A stretch of DNA of 64,000 nucleotides from assembly GCA_907163375.1 (NCBI GenBank), contig CAJQUW010008761.1:79114-143113 (forward strand). Direction: 5' to 3'. Shown here piece by piece: positions 52,070 to 64,000 of this stretch. A model generated the notes under the pieces. That model saw only the letters and a list, made by a program, of their open reading frames with translations. It was not told where the DNA came from and searched no databases. This DNA is from Prostheceraeus crozeri (taxonomy: Eukaryota > Platyhelminthes > Polycladida > Euryleptidae). Both the position numbers and the translations under genes were made by a program. Numbering within the stretch: position 1 is the first letter of the stretch; every line of letters begins with the position of its first letter.

Positions 52070-55000
52070 ATGGTAGCAGAGCCAACGCCTTGGAGCCTGC
52101 CAAAGCCAATTTGAAAACCCCACCGCCAATGCGAAGTGATTCCTCCTACGACGATTGGAAGAAAGAGATCCAAGTGTGGAGGCTGCTGACTGATCTCGAG
52201 AAGGAAAAACAAGGACCAGCCCTTCTTTTGTCCCTTTCGGGTAAAGCGAGAGATGCTGCCTTAGAGCTTGATATTGTCGATATCAGCACTGACATCGGTT
52301 TGGAAATTATCATCGATCGTTTGGACAGACTATTCCTTGTTGACAGAGATAAACTTGCGTTTGCTGCTTACGAGAAGTTTGAATCTCACACTCGTTCCTC
52401 TGATTTGTCTATTGAGTCTTATCTCGCTGACTTCGATCACTTGTACAACAATGTCAAGAAATTTGGCATGATCTTGCCCGAAGGGGTGCTTGCTTTTCGC
52501 CTACTGAAGAGTGCCAATCTGACGCAAGATGAGGAAAAGCTAGCCCGTGCGACAGTGGCCCATTTGACATACCATGAAATGAGTATTTCACTGAAGAAGA
52601 TTGCGGGACAGATCGGTCTCGAGCAAAGAAAGTCCAGTATTGTTGTCAAAGAGGAAGCCTTTGCATGTTCTTCGAAGGGTAGCCAGGATGGTGAGCAAGA
52701 AGCATTCTATAACCGTTGGCGAGGCGGTGGTTACCGCGGCAGAGGGTCTCGAGGCAGGAATTACAGGTCACAAAGTGCGGGAAAGCGAAAATTGAATCCC
52801 CTGGACAAATTTGGAAAAGTCAGCAAATGCAGCGTTTGTGGGTCAAGATTTCATTGGGTGGCTGCCTGTCCTGACAAGGATAAAGAAGAAGCCGACGAAG
52901 ACGTGAAAATCACACTGATGACAGGTGACGCAGAGAGTTCGGATCTCGAAGATACCCTCGGTTGTGCTGTACTTGATTCTGCCTGTACGAAGACGGTTTG
53001 CGGATCGGATTGGTTAAATTGTTACCTCACCTCCCTGTCTGAAGAGGACAAGTCACAAATCGTTGAAACGGAATCCACTTCTACCTTCAGGTTTGGAGAC
53101 GGGAAGAGATATTGCTCGTTAAAGCGGTTGAAGCTTCCATGTCGAATATTCTCTCGGCAAGTGTTCGTTGAAACTGATGTTGTTTCCTGCAAAATTCCAC
53201 TTTTGTTGAGCAAGATTTCAATGAAGAAAGCGGGAATGAAAATTGATTTTGCAACAGATGAAGTGACCATATTTGGGCAGACAATGATTCCCACCAGCAA
53301 TGCAGCAGGGCACTACGTCATACCACTCTGTCCAGAGGTCAATGATGTCTTGATTTCGTTGGATGACGAAACATCCAAAGACCGCATGAAAATTGCAGAA
53401 AAATTGCACAAGCAATTTGCACACGCTTCAGCGAGCAGACTGGTTAATCTTTTACGAAAGGCTGGAAAGTTGGATACTGATCTGCCTGGTATGTTGCAGA
53501 CAGTAGAGAAAAAATGTGAAATTTGTTTGAAGTACAAGAAGCCGAATCCACGTCCAGTTGTAGGCTTGCCCATGGCAACAAGATTCAATGAAACTGTCGC
53601 CCTGGATCTGAAGTCAGTTGACCGTGTTCAGTTTCTTCACATGATCGACGTTACTTCAAGATATAGTGCTGCGATCGTAGTTGACAACAAGAGGCCTGAC
53701 ACCATCATCGCCGGTATTTTCCATAAGTGGATATCCGTGTTCGGTCCTCCGAAGAATCTTTTGACAGACAACGGTGGGGAGTTTGTCAATGAAAAGTTCG
53801 TCAGCATGGCTGAAAATTTCAACATCCGAATCAAGACTACTGCTGGCGAAAGCCCCTGGAGTAATGGGGTAGTTGAACGCCACAACGGAATTTTGGGCGA
53901 TTCAATCAAGAAAATAATGGCTGATGCAGAGCGTGATTTCAATATCGCACTTGACTGGGCTATCGCCTCAAAGAACTCCTTACAAAATCACCATGGATTC
54001 GCGCCTAACCAAATTGTCTTTGGGTCAAATCCTTGCTATCCAAACGTTGAAACCAATGAAGTTCCCGCTCTGGAAAGTACAACAGTCAGTGAAATTGTTG
54101 CCGCAAACTTGAGTGCAATGCATTCTGCAAGAAAAGAATTCATAAAGAATGAGTCTTGTGAAAAGTTGCGCCGTGCGCTTTTGAAGAATACTCGGAATAA
54201 CTCTGATCCGGTGGCTCCTGGAGACGATGTTTTCTACAAACGCATGAATTCTGCTGAATGGAGGGGTCCAGGACGAGTAATCGGTCAAGATGGACAACAA
54301 GTTCTCGTGAAACATGGTGGCCTTTATGTTCGAGTTCATCCATCGCGGATACGGCTGGCACATAGTTCACAAGAAATGTCCGATGGAAGTCCTGCGAACG
54401 AGCCTCCATCAAGCGAACATGCCGCTGAAGTCGCCGACTCAACGCCGCTGGACCTAGAGGAAGACGATCAAAATGGATCTGCTTGTATTCGACCCGCAGA
54501 ATGTAATGATGAGTCTGACTTGGATAGAATGGATGACCCTACTCCGCGGTACGAGACTCATCCATCTGACGAAAGCGGAACGAAGAATTCGACAAGAAAA
54601 CCGGCAAAAGGACAGCGAATCCAGTTCAGATGTGATTCAGACAGTGAACTTGCAACGGTCGACGTTCTGGGAAGAGCTGGGAAGGTAACCGGTCGGAATA
54701 GACATTGTTTCAATGTAAAATATTCAGATGGCACTGTACGATGGATCGACCTAAGTAAGGTCATGGATTACAGAGAAATTCAAGATGATGAGGAAATCTT
54801 CATTGCTGACATCGGAACGTGGGATGATGCGAAAGACCGAGAAATGAAACTTTGGAAGGAAAATGATGTGTACACGGAAGTACAAAATTCTGGTCAAAGG
54901 ACTCTATCTTGCCGATGGGTGATTACTGAGAAAATCGTGAATGGTGAGAAAGTTGCCAAAGCCCGTCTCGTTGCAAGAGGATTTGAAGAGCAACTAGAGG

Positions 55001-56236
55001 AAAGAACTGATTCTCCAACGTGTTCAAAAGAGAACTTTCGATTGGCTCTAGCTATCCTTTCGATACGGGAATTGGAGCTCAAATCCATGGATATCAAAGC
55101 TGCATTCCTGCAAGGAGACCAGATCAATCGAGATGTTTATCTCATTCTCCACCAGAAGCAGAAACTGAAAAAACTGTGGAAACTGAATAAGACCGTTTAT
55201 GGTCTTAACGATGCTGCTCGGGCATGGTATCTGAGCCTGAAAACGATACTGGAGTCTCTTGGTGCCCGCAATTCCGGCATTGATAATGGATTGCTTACTT
55301 GGTGTGATCAAAGTGGTGAATTAGCCGGCATAATTTGTGTACATGTGGATTTTGGTGGAACAGAAGAATTTGAGAGGAACGTGATCAGTGAAATTTGTCA
55401 ACGCCTCTCCATCAGCAAAACTGAATCTTTGTGTTTCAAGTATCTCGGTTTGTCTCTGTGTCAAAGAAATAGTGGCATCTTCCTTGAACAAGCCCACTAC
55501 GTGCAGGAAATTGACGAAATTTCGATCAAGGACAAAAGGAAGGACCGTCCTCTGTCGCAAAAGGAACAGGCTGTTTTTCGATCAATGATAGGCGCTATCA
55601 ATTGGTTATCTTCGCAAACTCGTCCTGATGCGGCATTTGAATCCTGTATCCTGAGCACCAGTATGAAACATCCATGTGTCTCTGATTTATTAGCAGCGAA
55701 CAAAGTGATTCGAAAACTGAAAGATGACAAGGGAGGCATTCTGATCGATTTGAATGGATTTGATCATGAAAATGCCTGTCTAGAAGTCTATGCTGACGCA
55801 TCATTTGGAAACCTGAAAGATGGAAGCTCGCAGGGTGGATATGTCATATTTCTTAGTGATGGCACAAGAAGGTGCATTGTGGCATGGCAGTCAAAGAAGT
55901 TGCGACGTGTTGTGAAGTCGGACTTTCGCGGCTGAGACGATGGCGATGATTGAGGGTTCTGAGGCAGGCATCTATCTCGCTAAAGTTTTGAAAGATTCCT
56001 TTGGGCTGGCTCCTCGCATTCTTTGCTTTTCCGATAACGCATCTCTCATTGATGCGGTAGGAGCTACGACATCATTGACTGACAAAAGACTGCGAATTGA
56101 CATCGCAATACTGCGGGAGATGGTGAAGAACGGAGAAATCCACCTTTCGTGGATACCTTCTCAAGAGCAACTGGCTGACTGCTTCACCAAGAAAGTTGCA
56201 TGTAAAGACAAGATGTGTGCTTATATGCATTTGTAG
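52063..56236 (+). pseudogene. Copia gag-pol polyprotein region (fossil)
   Basis: About 1390 codons in one long open region that starts inside the 5' LTR. Gag ends with a zinc knuckle (CSVCGSRFHWVAAC). The protease has VLDSACTKTVCGS. The integrase has the HHCC-type start and then TDNGGEFVNEKF with SNGVVERHNG. The copia-type reverse transcriptase has SCRWVITEK and KSMDIKAAFLQG, and RNase H has EVYADASFG and CFSDNAS with the ending ADCFTKK. The order places it in Ty1/copia (Pseudoviridae). Confidence 0.9.
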
Positions 56237-56444
56237 TTACAAAGCAAAGCTGACCTACATGTAGATGTTTCGATGACTTTTACTCTGATATCTTTACCAA
56301 ATCCGAGCTCTTTGCATTTGAAGAAATTCGATCTTCCTTATATTAGTAATTTTGTAAGCAATTGCATTTGATAAGATTTGATCCTATTGTACGTTTTTTT
56401 TCTAGAACTTTCTTTACAAGTTTCTATTCTTGTAGAGGGGAATT

Positions 56445-56550
56445 TGTTAGTTATCAATTTCTGACATTGTTTCTCTCTCTTGCAGTTAACGGTGGGGTTT
56501 TGAATATACGCCAGTTCAAATACCATTGTTCTAATATATGATCATGTACA
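56445..56550 (+). repeat. Copia 3' LTR
   Basis: 106 bp, one substitution from the 5' LTR. Confidence 0.93.
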
Positions 56551-59500
56551 CCCAGAACGACAAAAAACTGACGAAATGAGAGAGAATATTCACTACTTGC
56601 ATCACTCTCCACCTTGAACGCTCTCAGATTGTGTTTAACAAAACAGAAAACAGTTCCGTCATGAAACAGCCAATCATGACAGCTTTTTCTTGAATCTACA
56701 CATAAATACTTCAATGGATAAAGGCGACAGTTTTAAAGCAGATAGATGAGAATAGATGTAGTTGACATTGTTTCATTAACCCTTTCATACCAAATGTACC
56801 ATGCTTAATCATTTTCGAATTACATAAATTTGAAAACCGCTCAGCCATGAAAGGGTTAAGCTGATCCGCTGGTTGTCACATCTAAAAGACACTGAACCTA
56901 GAGCTTATTTGCTTAATTTCAAGCAAGTGCGCTTTCTGAGTTGCAGATAGTTTTCCACACATCTCAACGAAAAATCTCCATTGATTTTTACATTATCCCA
57001 ATCACATAACTCAGCTTTTACTTTTGAATGTGGTGCAAGTCGGAAAGTCCACTCTGAAATGCTCTTTGTGAGTGTCAATTAGTGGCGTTCTTATGCCAAA
57101 TACATGTAGTTGCAAAATGAAGACTTTGTAGTCAGTGGGGAATTTTTCCAGGACATTCCTGAACAATCTAGGACTTTCCGGCAACACGGACTCCCTGCAT
57201 ATGTAGCTCAACAATAGCTGCCCATCAGTTCGTATGACCAGGGATGAGAACGCGATGTCACAAAAAATCCGGAAGATCTAAGAAAGGCACAAACGTTACT
57301 TTTTCTCGAGCTCATTTTTAGTTCTGATATGATTACAAGTAATCCAAGAGTCAATTTTAAACAGCTATGAATCTTCATGCGCCTATGGACTATAGGCCTT
57401 ATGCTGCGTCTAAAAATACACTGATTATTAAAGCACTAAGGCCACAGATAATAATAAACTAGAGCTTAACCATATTGATGCAAGGTACCGCAGACAATAC
57501 CTCCACCTTTTTGGGAGCATGGCCAGTAGAATTTTGATGTTTTAAAAACGCCGTGAGCGAAACCTCAACCTTCATCAAGAGGGGGCCCACTGATCATCAT
57601 AAAGGGGCATATGTGTCGCCAGAGGGGCCCAAAGTTGGGTAGAGGGGACCTATGGACAATAGGCTATCAATTGTGATGACTTGCGATCAGAGAGGTCTTA
57701 TGCAACGCATCATGAAGATGTTTTCTCTTTAGACGGGACCATGCGTTACTTCATAAAGATGTCATTCCAACTTAGTTGCCCACATATCTTACTCACTACC
57801 CACCTACCCTTCCTATTTTTCCTTCCTACGACCCAGATGGCCGTCAAAAATTCGGAATTCCGGATAAATCCGGAAGTAAACAAGTTACAGGTCAAAAGGT
57901 AGGAGCAACCCATACGTAGAATGAAGACGACAAAAATGTCTTGGCCTTCTATTGCCATACCAACCGATGACTTTGGAAAAATAACGAACAAATTAATTAG
58001 GGAAAAAGTTCGTTGTTGAACGAGTGCAACTTAAGCAACGCGTTCGCCACACTTTCAACCCCGCTTTATTCGCATTGGTCAATTACAAGTGTCAACTTTA
58101 CCAAGAATATTGACAATTTAGAAATAATTACCACTTTATTTGATATAATACATCACAATATACCTCTCCTTGTTATCAAGCTGCCACCCTTTGACAGTGA
58201 CACAGAGAGATTTCATACAAATGATACAAATGGTTCTGTACATCGCTTAAAAAACCAATAAGAACAAAGCGCTGCTGAAAGCATGGGCAACGCGTTTGAT
58301 AACGTTATTCTCAGGACCTGCTCGATCGAAGAATGAACATATGATTTATTTTAAATTTATATTTATGGAAATTTTGTGCATTAGCACAGTATAAGAAATT
58401 GTCCTCTAACATCCTCCTTTGGCCTACATTCATAGAGCATGATTTCCTATCAAGCCTCATGCGGCGCATACATGCCCTTAACTTGCCTGACTCACACATG
58501 CCATTACTTTTGTCATGTTGGATAACAATGTAATCCGATGTCTATGGAATCAGAGACCCTTTTCTTTGTGTGAATAACCGTGAGTCGTGAAGTTTTCAAG
58601 GTCTGCGGCACTTTCAAAGTCGACCAGTTTTTATTCGTGACTGATGACTTCATTGAAATGAGATAACACCTTTGCATGACACATTTTGCTAATATTTAGT
58701 TCCAGTCCAATAGAATCATAGTTATCATCCATAATGTGTTAAGTGTTTTCTTGTCATCTATTTGTGTAAAAAATCGCTATCTTTTTGCCATCTTAATGCG
58801 ATCTAGCGCAAAGAACAGGGCCGGCAGATGGTATTCTTACTGTAATGGTGCACATGACGCTGATGAATTCCTTGCAACTCATCTTGTCATGAACCGTAAG
58901 AACAGGCACTCATGGTCTTCAATAGTCTTCACTGGTCTGCACCTACATCCTTCGTTTTCTGAGTTGTTGTGAGGCCTCCATGGATTGATGATTAAACATG
59001 AGACGGTGTACACAAAATATTCATGATATATATAATCCTAGGCCCTGAAACTTTCGGTGTCAAGTCACTTTGACCCCCTGACATTTCGACCCCATAAATT
59101 AAGTAATCCTAATTGACTACCATGAAATGGGGTTATCAAATCTACGCTTCTGTATAGTGCGTTGACTACAGATATAGGTAAATTGATGTGCTCTGTTCAA
59201 TTTCCTGCCTGTTAGCTGGTTGTTACAAGCTCCATCTGTCTGTTTCATCGATTTTGACATCTATCAAAGATTTCAAAGTCTGCGTGTTGTGGGCTATTTT
59301 TTCTGATGGATATTTCGGCTGTAATTTGCACTCATTAGTTAAAGTATGGCTCGCAGGAGTCAATTCTACCTATCTGAAGTGCATTCACTCAGTGATAATC
59401 AATTTATGAGGTAATAATTAATTTATGGGCTCGAAGTGACTAGTAAACAAATTTTCAAAGTTCTACTTTTTTAGTTGTAATTTTGCTACATTATTCAAGA

Positions 59501-60354
59501 CAAAACCACTAACATAATAGGCAACTAATTTTTGCAACATTTGAGTTCAGAGAGGCAATAAACTCAAATGATGGCACCAAACTGAAAAAATCAACCAATC
59601 CATCCTCTTGATTGGCTTCAATGAAACGCCTGCAACAGCTATGCCATGCTCCCGCCCCGCCTTTTGTAAGCTTTTAACAGTAGCACAGCTAAATCCGGAC
59701 AATGGCTCGACAACAGCAGGGAATGGAAATTGACTGAACATGCACCAACATCACCAAACTCCATTTTACAACAGCTTCATTATAGTCAATTGCAGACATC
59801 TGAGCAGAATCACGAGCAGCTAAATAGTAAGGAAAAAATTCATTGCAAATTTCAATTTTTTAGATGTGAATTTTCTTGATGTACCGGCTTTACCAGAAAT
59901 TGCATCAGTGCAAGCACAGTCACGCTCATCGGAGATAAACAGCAATTTAATATTAAGATGATATTCAGTTACATTAGGCAAGCTCAAGTATATCGTGCAA
60001 ACTCTACATTTCTCTCAGACAAATTGCAACAGCAATTAATTACATGATGATGATCAACTCTAGTAACCATCGGATGCATGTAGCCATGGCATTGAAGAAC
60101 ACGAACACGTTTAACTCCTTCCTACGATATTATTGGACTTTGTTTGGCTGCGTCAATAATCTAATTTCCTAGCAACCGCTCTTGTTGTATTTACAGTCTC
60201 AAGTTCGTAATTTCGCAGCACGCGGGAATAGAATTACATCGATTGCTCCATTTAATTGACAGTAAACATACACAGTACATAGGTCTCAGCACCATTTTCT
60301 ACTACAGAACATGCGACGTTCGCATTTTTTGTGATTCTCATTCTTTTTGACAAT
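56551..60354. other. No gene seen
   Basis: Short frames only (for example 57681-57902, 58013-58261, 59188-59409), none with a recognisable family. No RNA gene or transposon ends were found apart from the small palindrome at 56777-56859. Confidence 0.3.
56777..56859. repeat. Small palindromic repeat
   Basis: The ends taaccctttcat and atgaaagggtta are exact inverse complements, 83 bases apart end to end. A half copy lies at 51905-51945. Confidence 0.5.
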
Positions 60355-63300
60355 CCGATCTAGTATTTGCCATGCGCAAACGTCTCGTTTGTACCAAAAA
60401 TGTGACATTTTCTGAATTCTCCTCTAAACTCTATGCGTCTGTTTTCCTATGCACTCTTAGATGACGCGTTTGTCTATGCTAAGCATCTTCACAATAGTCA
60501 CAGGTACCTCCATGTTAAATTTCATTGATGTATCGTGACATTTGCCATGCGCAAACGTCTCGTTTGTACCAAAAATGTGACATTTTGTGAATTCTCCTCT
60601 AAACTCTATGCGTTTGTCTTCCTATGCACCCTCAGATGACGCGTTTGTCAATGCGAAGCATCTTCACAATAGTCACAGGTACCTCCATGTCAAATTTCAT
60701 TGTTGTATCGTGACATTTGCCATGCGCAAACGTCTCGCTTGTACCAAAAATGTCACATTTTCTGAATTCTCCTATAAACTCTATGCGTTTGTCTTCCTAT
60801 CCACCCTTAGATGACGCGTTTGTCAATGCTAAGCATCTTCACAATAGTCACAGGTACCTCCATGTCAAATTTCATTGTTGTATCGTGACATTTGCCATGC
60901 GCAAACGTCTCGTTTGTACCAAAAATGTGACATTTTCTGAATTCTCCTCTAAACTCTATGCGTTTGTCTTCCTATGCACCCCTTAGATGACGCGTTTTGT
61001 CATATCTAAGCATCTTCACAATAGTCACAGGTACCTCCATTTCTAATGTCATTGTTGTTTCGTGTCATTTGCCATGCGCAAACGTCTCGTTTGTACCATA
61101 AATGTGACATTTGTGAATTCTCCTCTAAACTCTATGCGTTTCGTCTATCCTATGCACCCTTAGATGACGCGTTTGTCTATGCTAAGCATCTTCACAATAG
61201 TCACAGGTACCTCCATGTCAAATTTCATTGTTGTATCGTGACATTTGCTATGCGCAAACGTCTCGTTTGTACCAAAAATGTGACATTTTCTGAATTCTCC
61301 TCTAAACTCTATGCGTTTGTCTTCCTATGCACCCTTAGATGACGCGTTTGTCAATATTAAGCATCTTCACAATAGTCACAGGTACCTCCATGTCAAATTT
61401 CATTGTTGTATCGTGACATTTGCTATGCGCAAACGTCTCGTTTGTACCAAAAATGTGACATTTCTGAATTCTCCTATAAACTCTATGCGTCTGTTTTCCT
61501 ATGCACCCTTAGATGACGCGTTTGTCAATGCTAAGCATCTTCACAATAGTCACAGGTACCTCCATGTCAAATTTCATTGTTGTATCGTGACATTTTGCCA
61601 TGCGCAACACTCCTCGTTTGTACCAAAATGTGACATTTAGTGAATTCTCCTCTAAACTCTATGCGTTTGTTCTTCCTATGCACCCTTAGATGACGCGTTT
61701 TTTCAATGCTAAGCATCTTCACAATAGTCACAGGTACCTCCATGTCAAATTTCATTGTTGTATCGTGACATTTGCCATGCGCAAACGTCTCGTTTGTACC
61801 AAAAATGTGACATTTTGTGAATTCTCCTATAAACTCTATGCGTTTTTCTTCCTATGCACCCTTAGATGACGCGTTTGTCAATGCTAAGCATCTTCACAAT
61901 AGTCACAGGTACCTCCATGTCAAATTTCATTGTTGTATCGTGACATTTGCCATGCGCAAACGTCTCGTTTGTACCAAAAATGTGACATTTTGTGAATTCT
62001 CCTCTAAACTCTATGCGTTTGTCTTCCTATGCACCCTTAGATGACGCGTTTGTCAATGCTAAGCATCTTCACAATAGTCACAGGTACCTCCATGTCAAAT
62101 TTCATTGTTGTATCGTGACATTTGCCATGCGCAAACGTCTCGTTTGTACCAAAAATGTGACATTTTCTGAATTCTCCTCTAAACTCTGTGCGTTTGTCTT
62201 CCTATGCACCCTTAGATGACGCGTTTGTCAATATTAAGCATCTTCACAATAGTCACAGCTACCTCCATGTCAAATTTCATTGTTGTATCGTAACATTTGC
62301 ATGCGCAAACGTCTCGTTTGTACCAAAAATGTGACATTTTCTGAATTCTCCTCTAAACTCTGTGCGTTTGTCTTCCTATGCACCCTTAGATGACGCGTTT
62401 GTCAATGCTAAGCATCTACACAATAGTCACAGGTACCTCCATGTCAAATTTTCATTGTTGTATCGTGACATTTGCCATGCGCAAAACGTCTCGTTTGTAC
62501 CAAAATGTGACATTTTGCTGAATTCTCCTTAAACTCTATGCGTTCGTCTTCCTATGTCACACTAGATACGCGTTTGTCAATATTAAGCATCTTCACAATA
62601 GTCACAGGGTACCTTCCATGTCAAATTTCATTGTTTGATATCGTGACATCTGCCATGCGCAAACGTCACGTTTGTACCAAACATGTGACATTTTCTGAAT
62701 TCTCCTAAAATCATGCGTTCTTTTTCCTATGCAGCCCTTCGATGACGGCGCTTTGTCAATGCTAAGTCATCTACACAATAGTCACAGGTACCTCCATGTC
62801 AATTTCAATTGATGTAATCGTGACATTTGCGATGTGCAAACGTCTCGTTTGTACCAAAAATGTGACATATTCTGAATTCTCCTATAAACTCTATGCGTAT
62901 TGTCTTCCTATGCACCCTAGATGAGCGGTTTGTCAATGTAAGCATTACACATAGACCAGGTATCTCATGTCAAATTTTATTGTTGTATCGTGACATTTGC
63001 TGCAAACGTCTGTTGTTTACCAAAAATGTGACATTTTGAGTGACCTTCTCCTCTAAACTCATATGCGTTCGTCTTCCTATGCACCTCATAGATGACGCTC
63101 GATTTGCAATGCTAACGCATCTTCACATGTCACAGGTACCTCCATGTCTAACATTTCAATGTTGTTATCGTGCACTTTGCCATGCGCAAACGTCTCGTTT
63201 GTACCAAAAATGGTGGACCATTTTCCTGAAGCTTCTCCCTCTAACAACTCTATGCGATTTGTACTTCCTATGCAACCCTTAGTTGACGCGTATGTACATA

Positions 63301-64000
63301 TGCTAAGCATCACCACAATAGACACAGTACCTCCATGTCACATTTCATCGCATGTATCGTGCACATTTTCCTATGCGCAAACGTCTCGTTAGTAACCAAA
63401 AATGTGACATTATCTGAATCCTCCTATAACTCTATGCGTTTGTTTCCTATGCACCCTTAGTATTGCCGCTTTGTGTCAATGCCAAGGCATCTACACAATG
63501 AGTCCACAGGTTACCACCAATGTCAAATTTTCATTGTGTAACGTGAGCATTTGCCATGCGCAAACGTCTTCGTCTGTACTCACAAATGTGTCATTTTCTG
63601 AATAATCCCCTATAAACTCTATCGTTTCGTACCGCTTCCTAATGCACCTTAGATGACGCGTTTTGGTCTATGCTAAGCATCTACCCAATAGTCACAGGTA
63701 CCTCCATGACAAATTTCATTGATGTATCGTGACATTTGCCCATGCCAAAAAACGTCACGTTTTTAGTACCAAAAATTGACATTTTTCTGAAATTCTCCAT
63801 AACTCTAAGGCGTTTCGTCTTTCCTATGTCACCCCTTAATGACGCGTTTGTCAATGCTAATCATCTTCACAATAGTCACAGGTACCTCCATGTTGTCAAA
63901 TTTCATTGATGTATCATGAACATTTTTCTAGCTCAAAACGCCCTCGTTTTTGTACCAAAAATTACAGTTTGAGATTCCTCCTCTAAACTCTATGCGTTTT
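60355..64000. repeat. Tandem satellite, unit about 175 bp, about 21 copies
   Basis: Each unit contains catgcgcaaacgtctcgttt, then gtgacattttctgaattctc, gatgacgcgtttgtcaatgc and gtcacaggtacctccatgtc. Starts at 60371, 60545, 60721, 60896 and 61073 give spacings of 174-177. Open frames inside it are artefacts of the repeat. From about 62450 to the window end the units carry many one- and two-base indels. The array runs off the right edge. Confidence 0.95.

Larger units (their letters stand above)
51964..56550 (+). mobile_element. Ty1/copia LTR retrotransposon, nearly whole
   Basis: A 4.6-kb element with short LTRs (106 bp) differing at one position, so the insertion is young. A primer-binding site TGGTAGCAGAGCC (52071-52083), of the initiator-methionine tRNA type used by copia elements, follows the 5' LTR, and a purine tract AGAGGGGAA precedes the 3' LTR. 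The internal region runs gag, protease, integrase, reverse transcriptase, RNase H, the copia order. It carries about two breaks, both in the 3' third. No 5-bp target duplication is seen at the outer edges. Confidence 0.93.

Noticed and set aside
60587-62219. Repeated 75-109 codon frames within the 60-62 kb region that look like a protein family
   Set aside because: They are the translation of the 175-bp satellite unit. Frames break wherever the unit length is not a multiple of three.

Overview
The window is a piece of invertebrate animal genome. It has a spliced host gene with GT-AG introns, a tRNA-derived SINE family, LINEs, Penelope-like elements, mariner, hAT and pogo-type DNA transposons, a Ty1/copia element, a Polinton and a satellite array. 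The species cannot be fixed from the sequence.

The only host gene I can support is an anoctamin (TMEM16 family) gene on the minus strand. Nine coding exons run from 49459 down to 10130. Splice sites and phases agree at all eight junctions, and the encoded protein follows the family from its N-terminal cytoplasmic domain to just after the first membrane segments. The exons for the rest of the protein are not recognised in the left 10 kb. One intron is about 34.9 kb long and has taken in a Polinton, a LINE carrying a hAT element, a pogo-like element and small inverted-repeat elements. Shorter introns hold a SINE, a Penelope-like insertion and a hAT-type miniature element.

Layout. 1-7172: Penelope-like 3' fragment, LINE reverse-transcriptase relic, SINE, 610-bp miniature transposon. 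7175-9729: DD41D mariner split by a back-to-back Penelope-like insertion with a 12-bp duplication. 10130-14229: anoctamin exons. 15537-16186: internally deleted pogo-like element. 16344-36936: Polinton with 0.33-0.35 kb inverted repeats and a near-perfect 6-bp duplication. 40.2-47.2 kb: CR1/Jockey-type LINE split by a 2.83-kb hAT with an 8-bp duplication. 48297-48923: second copy of the miniature transposon. 49118-49459: first anoctamin exons. 51964-56550: Ty1/copia element with 106-bp LTRs. 60355-64000: about 21 copies of a 175-bp satellite that becomes indel-rich toward the window end.

The Polinton is the most interesting object. It looks whole and fairly young. Besides the usual set (protein-primed polymerase B, retroviral-type integrase with chromodomain, packaging ATPase, adenain-like protease, major and minor capsid proteins, basic core-like proteins), it carries a RING-finger gene, a gene whose product looks like a TATA-binding protein, and a seven-coding-exon gene in which every intron is phase 0. 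Several of its genes are preceded by nearly identical TATATAAGG boxes with bZIP-type and CCAAT motifs. The 3' side of the polymerase gene has three stem-loops with the same loop and covarying stems. An element that pairs its own TATA promoters with a TBP-like factor is the main hypothesis to test.
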